Shown piece after piece: positions 43,934 to 53,421 of a DNA stretch of 64,000 nt; within the stretch, counting starts at the first letter, position 1, and every line of letters starts with the position of its first letter. The stretch lies in assembly GCA_963822435.1 (NCBI GenBank), contig CAWGHN010000001.1, positions 62,001-126,000 of the forward strand, in the 5' to 3' direction. The translations under genes and the position numbers were made by a program. Source of the DNA: JAUYQR01 sp963822435 (GTDB taxonomy: Bacteria > Pseudomonadota > Alphaproteobacteria > Rhodobacterales > Rhodobacteraceae). The notes under the pieces are model-generated. The model worked only from the letters and a program-made list of their open reading frames with translations, made no database searches and was not told where the DNA came from.

Positions 43934-44527
43934 TCAGTTCAGCGCTTCGGGCGTTGCCGGAGCCGGGGTTTTGAGCGCTGCCTGAGTTTCGGGCAGCGGC
44001 GTCTCGTGGAAGGTATAGCTTAGCGTGATCTCATGGACAAACTGCGCTTCTGGATCGTCGACCAAGGCTGGGTCGACATAGAAGGTCACCGGCATCAGCA
44101 CCGTTTCACCCGGCTGCAGGATTTGTTCCTGAAAGCAGAAGCAGGCGATCTTGATGAAATAGCCGCCGGCGGAATAAGGGAACACGTTGTAGCTGGCGGT
44201 GCCGGCAATCGGGCGGTTCGTGGGGTTGTGCGCCTCGTAGAAGGCCATCCCCGTCTCGCCGATCCGCAGTTCCATCACCGGCTCGGTCGCCTTGAACGTC
44301 CACGGCATCCCGGCTTCGAGCGAGGCGTCAAAACGCACCCGCACGGTGCGGTCGAGGATCACGTCAGAGCCTGCGTCTGCCACACCAGTTGTGCCGCCAA
44401 AGCCTGTTACCCGGCAGAACCAGTCGTAAAACGGCACCGCGGCGAAGGACAGCGAACCCATCACCACCACGACACCAACCAGTTGCGCAAGCGTGCGGTT
44501 CGGGCCCTGTAGACGCGGGAAGATCAT
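43934..44527 (-). CDS. ctaG: Cytochrome c oxidase assembly protein CtaG (Cox11)
   Basis: 197 residues, one N-terminal membrane anchor (LVGVVVVMGSLSFAAVPFYDWFC) and a periplasmic immunoglobulin-like domain. The copper site CFCFQEQ is intact. It delivers copper to the CuB site of subunit I. The start overlaps the stop of the 60-residue gene before it. Confidence 0.95.
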   Translation of the reverse strand: MIFPRLQGPNRTLAQLVGVVVVMGSLSFAAVPFYDWFCRVTGFGGTTGVADAGSDVILDRTVRVRFDASLEAGMPWTFKATEPVMELRIGETGMAFYEAHNPTNRPIAGTASYNVFPYSAGGYFIKIACFCFQEQILQPGETVLMPVTFYVDPALVDDPEAQFVHEITLSYTFHETPLPETQAALKTPAPATPEALN

Positions 44528-44706
44528 TGCTTGATCGCCTCTGGCTGCGCGACCTGGCTGTTCACCCGCATCGGATCGCCGCGCTTTACCTTGACCACGG
44601 TCAGCGCAAAGACCAGCGCCACGAAGCCGGCGAGAACAAGGCCAAGGCCAAGGTTGCGACCAAAGCGGCGCTTGTGGATCTCATGCTCGGGACGGAATGT
44701 CATCAC
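44524..44706 (-). CDS. Small membrane protein of the oxidase operon (CoxF-like)
   Basis: 60 residues: a charged head (MMTFRPEHEIHKRRFGRN), one membrane helix (LGLGLVLAGFVALVFALTVV) and KVKRGDPMRV. Such a single-helix protein is common between ctaB and ctaG in Rhodobacterales and is often called CoxF. It overlaps both neighbours by four bases. Function not established; a start at the second Met (44703) is possible. Confidence 0.78.
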   Translation of the reverse strand: MMTFRPEHEIHKRRFGRNLGLGLVLAGFVALVFALTVVKVKRGDPMRVNSQVAQPEAIKQ

Positions 44707-45647
44707 CAGCCTCCCAGACCGTAGGGTTTCAGCGCGGCTTCGACCAGAAACGCGCCGAAATGCAGGAAAAGATACAGCAGGGAAAAGCGGAACACGGCCT
44801 TTTCGACGGCATACTTGTCAGCCTCGGCCACACCCTCGTCGCGGCGCCATATACGCACCGCGCCCACCACGAACCACGCGTTCAGCGCCACCGCGACCGC
44901 CAGCGTGAACGGCCCGCCGATCGAAGTGAGTGCCGCGCCGATTGCAACCGGCACGAGGAGCAGTGTGTAGACAAGAATATGCAGACGGGTCGATTTGCGG
45001 CCGTGCGTCACGGTCAGCATCGGCACACCGGCCTTGTGGTAGTCTTCCTTCATGAACAGCGCCAGCGCCCAGAAATGCGGCGGCGTCCACATGAAGATCA
45101 GTGCGAACATCAACACCGCCTCGATCGACAGCGACCCTGTGGCACACACCCAGCCGATCATCGGCGGGAACGCCCCGGCGGCACCGCCGATCACGATGTT
45201 CTGCGGCGTAAGACGCTTCAGCCACATCGAATAGACCACGGCGTAGAAAAAGATCGTGAAGCCCAGGAGGCCCGCCGCCAGAACATTTGTGGCAAGCCCA
45301 AGCATCACCACGCTGATGCCCGACAGCGCCAGACCCAGACCCAGCGCCTCGCCACCATCTACTTTGCCGGCGGGCACCGGACGGCGCGCGGTGCGCTTCA
45401 TCACGGCGTCAATGTCGGCATCCCACCACATGTTCAACGCGCCGGACGCCCCGGCACCAAGGGCAATGAACAGAATCGCCGCCACCGCCTCGACCGGGTG
45501 CAGCGACACCGGGGCGACCAACAGGCCGACCAGCGCGGTGAACACCACCAGCGACATCACGCGCGGCTTCAGAAGCTGCACGTAATCGTTGAAGCTCGCC
45601 TCATGTGGCGCTTCGCCGATCCGTTCCACTGTGATGCTCTCGCTCAT
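44703..45647 (-). CDS. ctaB: Protoheme IX farnesyltransferase (heme O synthase)
   Basis: 314 residues with about nine helices. Prenyl-diphosphate motif NMWWDADIDAVMKRT (Asn72, Asp76, Asp80) and the second aspartate-type loop near KEDYHKAGVPML. It converts heme B to heme O, the precursor of heme A for aa3 oxidase. It lies between ctaC and the small CoxF-like gene. Confidence 0.96.
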   Translation of the reverse strand: MSESITVERIGEAPHEASFNDYVQLLKPRVMSLVVFTALVGLLVAPVSLHPVEAVAAILFIALGAGASGALNMWWDADIDAVMKRTARRPVPAGKVDGGEALGLGLALSGISVVMLGLATNVLAAGLLGFTIFFYAVVYSMWLKRLTPQNIVIGGAAGAFPPMIGWVCATGSLSIEAVLMFALIFMWTPPHFWALALFMKEDYHKAGVPMLTVTHGRKSTRLHILVYTLLLVPVAIGAALTSIGGPFTLAVAVALNAWFVVGAVRIWRRDEGVAEADKYAVEKAVFRFSLLYLFLHFGAFLVEAALKPYGLGGW

Positions 45648-45716
45648 GTCAGGTCCGTCTTGCCCAGGTCAACGGCCCGGCATCACCGGGCCTTGCCGTT
45701 CTTTCTTCACGCCCGC

Positions 45717-46652
45717 TCAGTCGTTGGCGGCAAGTTTCACGGCGGTGCCGGTCGTCTCGCTTGAAAGCTGTACGTCGCCCGCTTTGGCCTTGGCCAGCCA
45801 TTCGGCATAGGCCGCCTCGGACACGACCTTCACCGTGATCGGCATGTAAGCGTGCATCTGACCGCAAAGCTCCGAGCACTGGCCGAAGTAGATGCCTTCC
45901 TTGTCAGCCTGGAACCACAGCGCCGCCAGACGGCCGGGAACCGCGTCCTGCATCACGCCAAACGCAGGCACCTTCCAGGAATGGATCACGTCCGCGCCGG
46001 TGACCTGAATGACGATCTTCTTGCCGACCGGAACCACGACTGCGGTATCGGTCGCCAGCAGGAACTGCTCCTTGGTGTAGCCCGCCTCAACCAGTTGCGC
46101 CTCGACCTCCGGCGTCAGCATGTTGCTGCCGCCCGTCGCGGGCGAGCCGATCATGTAACTGTCGAAGGCCACGTCCTCGCCGACATATTCATAGCCCCAG
46201 TACCACTGGTAGCCGGTTGCCTTGATCGTCACGTCGCCGACCGGGATCTCCTGCTCTTCGAACAGCACCGGCAGCGAGAACGCCCCGATGAACACCAGGA
46301 TCACGATCGGGATGATCGTCCACACCACTTCCAGCGGCGAGTTGTGCGTGAAGGTCGCAGGCTTCGGGTTCGACCGCGAGTTGAAGCGCAGGATGACAAA
46401 GATCAGCAGGGCCGACACAAAGATCACGATGGCGATGATGATATAGTTCAGCATCCCGTCAAGCCACTGAAGATCTTCGGCAATACTGGTGGCCGCTGGC
46501 TGGAAGCCGGTCTTTCCGTTGATCGGCTGGCCGACGATATCCAGGGCTTGCTGGGCAAAGGCTGCCCCGCTCCACAGGCTGGCGAGCCCGGCAGCAGCAA
46601 TCGCATTCGTCACTTTCGAAAGGCGCATGGTTCTCATTCCCGTTCCCGACAT
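45717..46652 (-). CDS. ctaC: Cytochrome c oxidase subunit II
   Basis: 311 residues. A signal-like N-terminus is cut near GAAFAQQA; two membrane helices (about 65-90 and 108-130); the CuA domain has GQCSELCGQMHAYMPITVKVV with both Cys, the Glu and His ligands, and an upstream HSWKVPAFGV His. The start may be the ATG at 46652 or one 5 or 8 codons later. First gene of the oxidase operon. Confidence 0.96.
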   Translation of the reverse strand: MSGTGMRTMRLSKVTNAIAAAGLASLWSGAAFAQQALDIVGQPINGKTGFQPAATSIAEDLQWLDGMLNYIIIAIVIFVSALLIFVILRFNSRSNPKPATFTHNSPLEVVWTIIPIVILVFIGAFSLPVLFEEQEIPVGDVTIKATGYQWYWGYEYVGEDVAFDSYMIGSPATGGSNMLTPEVEAQLVEAGYTKEQFLLATDTAVVVPVGKKIVIQVTGADVIHSWKVPAFGVMQDAVPGRLAALWFQADKEGIYFGQCSELCGQMHAYMPITVKVVSEAAYAEWLAKAKAGDVQLSSETTGTAVKLAAND

Positions 46653-47046
46653 GCGGCTTGCCGCCGCTTCTCAGGGGTTCGCCGCGCAAGGCAGAATCCC
46701 GTTGTATACGCGGGCGTTCAAACCATATTAGGCGAGGCGGGACAAGCAAAACCGTTGCGACATAGCAGCGCCCTTGCCCGCCTGAACCGCGCCGGCCGCA
46801 CCAGCACATCTTTCGTGGCAGGCCTGCCCGCGTGTCCAATGCCGTTGCTTGCGTTCATGCCGAAGGCGCCTGCTTCCAGCTTTGGCAACAGACGCGCGCT
46901 TGCGCCACGGACGCATCGCCGACGCGTCTCCAGTCCGGCCCATGCATTGCCAATTGCCGTGCCCCGCGCTGGCAGGCTCTCTGCCGCCGCCTTGCGCAAG
47001 GCCGCATCGCGGCCTAGGTTCCGCACTCAACTCCGAAAGGCACGAC
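46653..47046. other. Divergent ctaC / tldD intergenic region
   Basis: 394 bases without a recognised gene. A possible -10 for ctaC, TAATAT on the minus strand, is at 46730-46725, with only a weak -35 about 17 bases further. The part next to tldD is GC-rich; open frames in it have no recognisable product. Confidence 0.4.
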
Positions 47047-48468
47047 ATGGCCGACGCTCTCTTCCGCCCGTTCGACACCCACCTTGACGAAGCCGCCGCC
47101 CTGGCCACCCTGCGCGCAGCCACCGCGGGGGCCGACGATGGCGAGTTGTTTCTGGAACGTCGCCGGGGCGAAAGCATCGTTCTGGACGACGGCCGCATCC
47201 GCAACGCCAGCTATGATGCCTCCGAAGGCTTTGGCCTGCGCGCCGTGCGCGGCGAGGTGGCGGGCTATGCCCATTCCACGGAGATCTCGGAAAAGGCGCT
47301 GATCCGGGCGTCCGAGACCGCGCGTCTTGCCGTGGGCGACGGTGGTGGCACGATGGCCGCCTCGCCCCAGGGCACCAACATCAGGCTTTACACCGACGCC
47401 GACCCGATGGCCGACGCGACCTTCCCGGTGAAGATCGACATGCTGAAGGAAATCGACGCCTTCGCCCGCGCGCTTGATCCGCGCGTGGTGCAGGTGTCGG
47501 CCTCGCTTGGCGCGTCGCTGCAAGAGGTGGAGATCTTGCGCCCCGAAGGCCTGCGCCTGACCGACATCCGCCCGATGGCGCGGCTGAACGTTTCGGTGAT
47601 CGTGGAGGAGCAGGGCCGCCGCGAACAGGGCGGCATGGGCGGCGGTGGCCGCCACGGCCTTGCCCGCCTGATGCTGCCGGAAACCTGGCAACCGATGGTG
47701 CGCGAGGCGCTGCGCATCGCCCTCGTCAACCTTTCCGCCGAAGCCGCCCCTGCAGGCATCATGGATGTCGTCCTCGGCCCCGGCTGGCCCGGCATCCTTC
47801 TGCACGAGGCCATCGGTCACGGGCTTGAAGGCGACTTCAACCGCAAGGAAACCTCGGCTTTCGCCGGCCTGCTGGGCAGCCGCATCGCGGCCAAGGGTGT
47901 CACGGTCCTCGATGACGGCACCCTGCCCGACCGGCGTGGGTCGATCAGCGTTGATGACGAAGGCACACCGTCGGCCAGGAACGTGCTGATCGAGGACGGC
48001 ATCCTCGTCGGCTACATGCAAGACCGCCAGAACGCCCGCCTGATGGGCGTGGCCCCCACCGGCAACGGGCGGCGCGAAAGTTTCGCCCATATCCCGATGC
48101 CGCGGATGACCAACACCTACATGCTGGCCGGCAACGACGACCCCGCCGGAATCGTCGCCTCGCTCAAGGACGGGATCTACGCCGTGGGTTTCGGCGGCGG
48201 TCAGGTCGACATCACCAACGGCAAGTTCGTGTTTTCCTGCACCGAGGCCTACCGCGTGAAGAACGGCAAGATCGGCGCGGCCGTCAAGGGCGCCACCCTG
48301 ATCGGCGACGGTGCGACCGCGCTGAAACAGATTCGCGCCATCGGCAACGATCTGGCGCTTGATCCCGGCATCGGCAACTGCGGGAAGGCCGGGCAATGGG
48401 TGCCGGTCGGCGTCGGCCAACCGACGCTTCTGATCGGCGGGCTGACCGTAGGCGGTTCAGCGGCCTGA
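47047..48468 (+). CDS. tldD: Metalloprotease TldD
   Basis: 473 residues, from the ATG at 47047 (MADALFRPFDTHLDEAAAL). The TldD zinc motif HEAIGH is at 253-258 (LLHEAIGHGLEGDFNRK). Works with TldE/PmbA in processing of unfolded or modified peptides such as microcins and CcdA; the TldE gene is not in the window. Divergent from ctaC and convergent with a LysR gene, whose stop is one base away. Confidence 0.96.
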   Translation: MADALFRPFDTHLDEAAALATLRAATAGADDGELFLERRRGESIVLDDGRIRNASYDASEGFGLRAVRGEVAGYAHSTEISEKALIRASETARLAVGDGGGTMAASPQGTNIRLYTDADPMADATFPVKIDMLKEIDAFARALDPRVVQVSASLGASLQEVEILRPEGLRLTDIRPMARLNVSVIVEEQGRREQGGMGGGGRHGLARLMLPETWQPMVREALRIALVNLSAEAAPAGIMDVVLGPGWPGILLHEAIGHGLEGDFNRKETSAFAGLLGSRIAAKGVTVLDDGTLPDRRGSISVDDEGTPSARNVLIEDGILVGYMQDRQNARLMGVAPTGNGRRESFAHIPMPRMTNTYMLAGNDDPAGIVASLKDGIYAVGFGGGQVDITNGKFVFSCTEAYRVKNGKIGAAVKGATLIGDGATALKQIRAIGNDLALDPGIGNCGKAGQWVPVGVGQPTLLIGGLTVGGSAA

Positions 48469-48469
48469 T

Positions 48470-49363
48470 CTACCCCGTCAGGATCGGCCGCAACGCCTCG
48501 GTCTCGGCCAACACGAACCGGAAGAACGCCTCGATCCGGGGCGACTGCCGCTGGTCGGGGTGCGCCAGAATACGCCAGTCACGGGTCAGCGCCGCCACGG
48601 GGCCGAACAGGCGCACCAGCTCCGGCTCCACGTCACCCAGGGCCATCGGCAATGGTGCGACCCCGACCCCCGCCTTCGCCGCCGAAATCAGCCCCAGAAC
48701 AGAGGTGCTGCGCGCCGCATACCCCGCCCCCGGCGCCACCTCGTTCAGCCAGATCACCGCCCGGTGCCGCGCCATCGCGGCTTCGAACCCGATCAGCATA
48801 TGCCCCGGCATATCCTCCGGTCCCGATGGCGACCCATGCCGGGCGATGTAGTCGCGGCTGGCGTAAACCGCCCAGAGCGAGGTCGCGATCTTGCGCCCGA
48901 CCAACACCGCATCATCGGTATCACCCGACCGCAGCGCCACGTCCGCCTCGCCCCCCGCCAGATCGACATAACTGTCCTTCAGCACAAACTCGATCGTCAA
49001 GCCCCGGTGACGCGCCTGAAAGCGGTCAACAAACCCCGATTGCGCCAGCCGGATCGCAATCGGCTCCGGGCAGGTCAGCCGCACCACGCCGCGCGTGCCG
49101 CGACCCAGATCCTGCACCGCGTGCGCAAAGCCATCGGCGGCACTCTCCACCGCCTCGGCCCGACCAAATGCCGCCTGCCCAAGATCGGTCAGCCGGTAGC
49201 CCGACGCGTGACGCTCCACCAGGCGCTCGCCCAGCCGCGCCTCAAGCTCGGCCAGACGACGCTGCACGGTCGACTGGTTGACGCCAAGCCTGCGCGCGGC
49301 GGCCAGCGTGCTGCCCTCGCGCCCGACCGCCAGCAGAAAACGCAGATCGTTCCAGTTGAACAT
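48470..49363 (-). CDS. LysR-family transcriptional regulator
   Basis: 297 residues from the ATG at 49363. N-terminal winged helix (FNWNDLRFLLAVGREGSTLAAARRLGVNQSTVQRRLAELEARLG, about 2-45) and a substrate-binding domain in the LysR_substrate pattern (RGVVRLTCPEPIAIRL, PGHMLIGFE). The VNQSTVQRRLAELE recognition helix resembles regulators that act alone on a divergent gene. The methyltransferase gene begins 112 bases upstream on the other strand and is the likely target. Confidence 0.88.
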   Translation of the reverse strand: MFNWNDLRFLLAVGREGSTLAAARRLGVNQSTVQRRLAELEARLGERLVERHASGYRLTDLGQAAFGRAEAVESAADGFAHAVQDLGRGTRGVVRLTCPEPIAIRLAQSGFVDRFQARHRGLTIEFVLKDSYVDLAGGEADVALRSGDTDDAVLVGRKIATSLWAVYASRDYIARHGSPSGPEDMPGHMLIGFEAAMARHRAVIWLNEVAPGAGYAARSTSVLGLISAAKAGVGVAPLPMALGDVEPELVRLFGPVAALTRDWRILAHPDQRQSPRIEAFFRFVLAETEALRPILTG

Positions 49364-49474
49364 CGCGGCCTTGCCCTTGGCGCCCGCAATTCTGCGGCCC
49401 CGTTCCGCAACCTTGCGGCTGTTGCCAAGCACCTGACAAGCGCAATCTCAAGGCCGCCGCAACAGGAGCCCGCC

Positions 49475-50323
49475 ATGACCGACCTATCGCCCGCCCCCAC
49501 CACCAAGACCGCCATCTGGGATGCCGCCGCCGAGGGTTGGCACCGCCACGCGCCCATCATCCGACGCTGGCTGGAACGACCGACACGCGCGATGATCGAC
49601 ATGGCCGGCATTGCACCGGGTCAGACAGTGCTGGACGTGGCCGCCGGCGCCGGCGATCAGACCCTCGATCTCGCACAGGCGGTCGGGCCCACCGGCCACG
49701 TCACCGCAACCGACATATCCCCCGGCATCCTGCGCTTTGCAGCCAGCGCGGCACGCGCGGCGGGCCATGCGAACGTCACCACCCACCGCGCCGATGCAGC
49801 GGCACTTGGCCTGCCCGCCCAGACCTTCGACGCCGCGATCTGCCGCCTTGGACTGATGTTCCTGCCCGATCCGCTGACGGGCCTGCGTGACATCCGCCGC
49901 ACCCTGAAGCCAGGCGCACGGCTGGCCACGATGGTGTTCGCGCCACCTGACCGGAATCCCTGCCTCGCCATCCTGATGGCCACCGCGCTAAGGCACGCAA
50001 ACCTGCCGCCGCAAGATCCCTTTGCCCCCGGCGGGCTGACCAGCCTCGGCCGCCCCGGTCACCTTGCCGACCTTTTTGCGAAAGCCGGGTTCCACACCGT
50101 CGCGTCCACGACGATGGACGCCCCGTTCCACCTTGCCCGCACCGAAGACTACATAGCCTTCGTGCGCGATGCGGCTGGCCCGATCCGCAGCATCCTCGCA
50201 GGCCTTCCGGCTGACCGCCAACAGGCCGCCTGGGACGACATCACCCGGCAACTTGCCGCCTTCCAGGGCGATGCGGGCTGGGTCGGTCCGAACACTCTGC
50301 TCTTGACTGTCGGCACCTGCTGA
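49475..50323 (+). CDS. Class I SAM-dependent methyltransferase
   Basis: 282 residues from the ATG at 49475, with CAGGAG ten bases upstream. UbiE/Methyltransf_11 fold: motif I VLDVAAGAGDQT (52-63), ATDISPGILRFA, and ICRLGLMFLPDP. The substrate is not evident; members of this group methylate small molecules. It is divergent from a LysR regulator and 16 bases upstream of a VTT-domain gene. Confidence 0.85.
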   Translation: MTDLSPAPTTKTAIWDAAAEGWHRHAPIIRRWLERPTRAMIDMAGIAPGQTVLDVAAGAGDQTLDLAQAVGPTGHVTATDISPGILRFAASAARAAGHANVTTHRADAAALGLPAQTFDAAICRLGLMFLPDPLTGLRDIRRTLKPGARLATMVFAPPDRNPCLAILMATALRHANLPPQDPFAPGGLTSLGRPGHLADLFAKAGFHTVASTTMDAPFHLARTEDYIAFVRDAAGPIRSILAGLPADRQQAAWDDITRQLAAFQGDAGWVGPNTLLLTVGTC

Positions 50324-50339
50324 TGCCACGCCCACCCCG

Positions 50340-51008
50340 ATGACCGCCAAACCACCCTTCGTGACCAAACGCCGGATCGTCGCGGCCGCGCTCGTGCTGA
50401 CCGTGCTGGCGGCGCTGATCCTGCCAGGCCTGATGAACGGTGACCAGCCGATGTTCAGCGAGCCCTGGGTGCGCGCAAGGCTCGCCGGCCTTGGGCTGGC
50501 AGGCCCGGTGCTCCTGGCGCTTCTGATGGCACTTGCCATCGTGGTCAGCCCGATTCCCTCCGGCCCGATCGGCGTGGCCGCGGGGGCGCTTTACGGCACC
50601 CTCGCGGGCGGCGTCGTGACGGTTCTCGGCGCCTTCCTTGGCGCCTGTATCGCCTTTCTTGCCGCCCGTTACCTCGGGTTTGACGCGATCCGTCAATCCG
50701 AAAACCGGCTTTTGAAATCCCTCGCCACCCCGCGCTCGCAGTGGTCGTTGATGGCGATCGTCTTTGCCTCGCGGCTGATCCCGTTCATCTCGTTCGACGC
50801 GGTCAGCTATGCCGCCGGACTGACCAACCTCACCCTGCCCCGCTTTGCGCTGGCCACCCTCCTCGGCGTGATCCCGGTCAGCTTCGTCCTTACCGCCATC
50901 GGCGCGGGCATGCATGACGCCGAGATGTCGAAACCCCTGCTCGCGCTCATCGCTGGCATCACCCTGATCCCGGTCATCGGCAAATGGCTCTGGGACCGCT
51001 TTCGCTGA
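50340..51008 (+). CDS. VTT / TVP38-TMEM64 family membrane protein
   Basis: 222-residue integral membrane protein with an N-terminal helix (RIVAAALVLTVLAALILPGL) and the DedA/VTT core SPIPSGPIGVAAGALYGTLAGGVVTVLGAFLGACIAFLAARYLG and FASRLIPFISFDAVSYAAGLTNL. These families include DedA-like lipid scramblases/flippases. Its role here is unknown. Follows the methyltransferase closely, so probably cotranscribed. Confidence 0.88.
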   Translation: MTAKPPFVTKRRIVAAALVLTVLAALILPGLMNGDQPMFSEPWVRARLAGLGLAGPVLLALLMALAIVVSPIPSGPIGVAAGALYGTLAGGVVTVLGAFLGACIAFLAARYLGFDAIRQSENRLLKSLATPRSQWSLMAIVFASRLIPFISFDAVSYAAGLTNLTLPRFALATLLGVIPVSFVLTAIGAGMHDAEMSKPLLALIAGITLIPVIGKWLWDRFR

Positions 51009-51013
51009 CCCTC

Positions 51014-51039
51014 GGCCTTCCTCTTTGCCGAAATATCCC
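51014..51039 (-). repeat. Short intergenic element, copy 2
   Basis: On the minus strand reads GGGATATTTCGGCAAAGAGGAAGG followed by CC, nearly the same as the element at 5385-5410. It starts six bases after the VTT stop codon. Confidence 0.55.
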
Positions 51040-51048
51040 ACGGGAGGT

Positions 51049-51071
51049 CTGGAGGGTGTGAAACCCTCCAG
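51049..51071. other. Hairpin between convergent VTT and tex genes
   Basis: Perfect 8-bp stem CTGGAGGG / CCCTCCAG with a seven-base loop TGTGAAA. No T tract; it sits next to the repeat element and may act as a shared end signal for the two convergent genes. Confidence 0.45.
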
Positions 51072-51090
51072 TCCCACCCCCGCCGCTGCC

Positions 51091-53394
51091 CTAACGCCCG
51101 AATTTCGCCTTCAGCGCATCGGCAAACGCCGTATTCGGCGCGGGCGCGGAGGGCACCACGGGCTTGGATTTCGGTGCCGCCGGCCCTCTGTCCCGCACCG
51201 ACTCGCGGTCCCGCACCGCCTCGCGCGCCTCGGCACTGCCCGATTTCATCGTCAGCCCGATACGCTTGCGCGCCACGTCCACCTCGACCACGCGCACCTT
51301 GACGACATCGCCCGCCTTGACCACGGCATGGGGGTCTTTCACGAAACTGTCGGAAAGCTGGCTGACATGCACCAACCCGTCCTGATGCACGCCCACGTCG
51401 ACAAAGGCGCCAAAGGCCGCGACGTTCGTCACCGTGCCTTCCAGCAGCATCCCCGGCTTCAAATCCTTGATATCGTTGACCCCGTCCGCAAAGGTCGCGG
51501 TCTTGAACGATGGCCTCGGGTCGCGTCCGGGCTTTTCCAACTCCGCCAGAATGTCCTTCACCGTCGGCAAACCGAACCGTTCGTCGACAAACTCGCGAGG
51601 TTCAACCCGGCGCAACACCGACGGATCGGCCATCACCGACCGCAGGTCGCGCCCGCACGCCGCCACGATCCGCCGCGCCAGATCATAGGCTTCAGGATGC
51701 ACCGAGCTTGCGTCCAAAGGCTCCTTGCCGCCCGTCACCCGCAGGAACCCCGCCGCCTGTTCAAACACCTTCGGTCCCAGCCGCGCGACTTTCAACAACT
51801 CCTTGCGGCTGGCAAACGGTCCGTTGGCATCGCGGTGCGCCACGATCGCCTCGGCCAGCCCCGGCCCCACGCCCGACACCCGCGCCAGCAAGGGGGCCGA
51901 CGCGGTGTTGAGGTCCACCCCGACCGCGTTCACCGCATCCTCCACCACCGCCTCCAGCGATTTGCCCAACCGGTGCTGATCGACGTCATGCTGATATTGC
52001 CCGACGCCGATCGCCTTCGGCTCGATCTTCACCAGTTCGGCCAAGGGGTCTTGCAACCGCCGCGCAATGCTGACCGCACCGCGCAAGGACACGTCCAGCC
52101 CCGGAAACTCCTTCGCCGCCAGCTCGCTGGCCGAATAGACCGACGCCCCCGCCTCGGACACGATCACCTTCACCGGCTTCTCCCCCGGCAAAACCGCAAG
52201 AATATCGGCCACCATCTTTTCCGTCTCGCGGCTCGCCGTGCCGTTGCCGATGGAGATAAGTTTGACCCCATGCTTGCCGATCAGCCGCGCCAGCGTCACC
52301 TGCGCCCCGCGCAAGTCGTTCTTCGGCTGGAACGGATAAACGGTATCCGTGTCCAGCACCTTTCCGGTCGGATCGACGACCGCGACCTTCACGCCCGTCC
52401 GGATACCGGGGTCAAGCCCCATCGTGGCCTTCCCCCCCGCCGGGGCCGCCAGCAACAAATCCTTCAGGTTCCGTGCAAAGACCCGGATCGCCTCGGCCTC
52501 GGCGCGCTCGCGCATCTCGGCCATCAGATCCAGCGTCAGGCTGGTCCGCAGCTTCACCCGCCAGGCCCAGCTTGCGGCATCGCGCAGCCACGCATCGCCC
52601 GCCCCGCGCGATCCTGCATCCAATGCCGCTCCACAAGCCCGCTCGCAGGGGCTGTCGCCGCGCGCGGCATCGGCATCAACTTCCAGATCCAGCGCCAGCA
52701 CCCCCTCGTTCCGCCCGCGCAGCATTGCCAGCACCCGGTGGCTCGGCGCGCCCGCCCAGCCTTCCGAATGTGCGAAGTAATCGGAAAACTTCGCCCCCTC
52801 CGCGTCTTTCCCGACCACCACAGTCGCTGACAACCGAGCCACCCGCTTCATGTGGTCGCGCAACCGCCCCAGCAGCGAGGCATCCTCGGCCAGCCCCTCG
52901 GCCACGATATCCCGCGCGCCCTCCAACGCGGTCTTGGCATCCGGCACCGCCTCGGTCAGGAACCTCGCCGCCAGCGCCACCGGGTCCGCCGCCCGGTTGG
53001 CAAGAATGGCATCGACCAGCCCCTGCAAACCGTTTTCGCGCGCAATCATCGCCTTGGTGCGCCGCTTTGGCTTGTAGGGCAGGTAGATATCCTCAAGCTC
53101 TGCCTTGGTTTCTGCCTTGGAAATCGCGCCAGCCAGCGCATCGGTCATCTTTCCCTGCTCGGTGATCGACCCGACAATCGCAGCCCGCCGGGCCTCCAAC
53201 TCGCGCAGATAGCCCAGCCGGTCTTCCAGCCGCCGCAACTGGGTGTCGTCAAGCCCGCCCGTCACCTCCTTGCGGTAGCGCGCGATGAAGGGCACTGTGG
53301 CCCCGCCGTCCAACAGCCCGATGGCCGAGCGCACCTGATCTGCCGTGGCACCGATATCAGTGGCGATGGTCTGGGGTATGCGGGCAACGGTCAT
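51091..53394 (-). CDS. tex: S1 RNA-binding transcription accessory protein Tex
   Basis: 767 residues. The N-terminal helical region (IDGGATVPFIARYRKEVTGGLDD-like segment near residues 28-52), the YqgF-like nuclease fold with MGLDPGIRTGVKVAVVD, the two HhH motifs (ASAPLLARVSGVGPGLAEAIV), and an S1 domain at about 655-725 (GMLLEGTVTNVAAFGAFVDVGVHQDGLVHVSQLSD). Tex binds nucleic acid and affects transcription and stress responses. Starts 28 bases upstream of the DUF2235 stop, on the same strand. Confidence 0.96.
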   Translation of the reverse strand: MTVARIPQTIATDIGATADQVRSAIGLLDGGATVPFIARYRKEVTGGLDDTQLRRLEDRLGYLRELEARRAAIVGSITEQGKMTDALAGAISKAETKAELEDIYLPYKPKRRTKAMIARENGLQGLVDAILANRAADPVALAARFLTEAVPDAKTALEGARDIVAEGLAEDASLLGRLRDHMKRVARLSATVVVGKDAEGAKFSDYFAHSEGWAGAPSHRVLAMLRGRNEGVLALDLEVDADAARGDSPCERACGAALDAGSRGAGDAWLRDAASWAWRVKLRTSLTLDLMAEMRERAEAEAIRVFARNLKDLLLAAPAGGKATMGLDPGIRTGVKVAVVDPTGKVLDTDTVYPFQPKNDLRGAQVTLARLIGKHGVKLISIGNGTASRETEKMVADILAVLPGEKPVKVIVSEAGASVYSASELAAKEFPGLDVSLRGAVSIARRLQDPLAELVKIEPKAIGVGQYQHDVDQHRLGKSLEAVVEDAVNAVGVDLNTASAPLLARVSGVGPGLAEAIVAHRDANGPFASRKELLKVARLGPKVFEQAAGFLRVTGGKEPLDASSVHPEAYDLARRIVAACGRDLRSVMADPSVLRRVEPREFVDERFGLPTVKDILAELEKPGRDPRPSFKTATFADGVNDIKDLKPGMLLEGTVTNVAAFGAFVDVGVHQDGLVHVSQLSDSFVKDPHAVVKAGDVVKVRVVEVDVARKRIGLTMKSGSAEAREAVRDRESVRDRGPAAPKSKPVVPSAPAPNTAFADALKAKFGR

Positions 53395-53421
53395 GCGAAT
53401 CCTCCTGCGGGGTGCGCAACC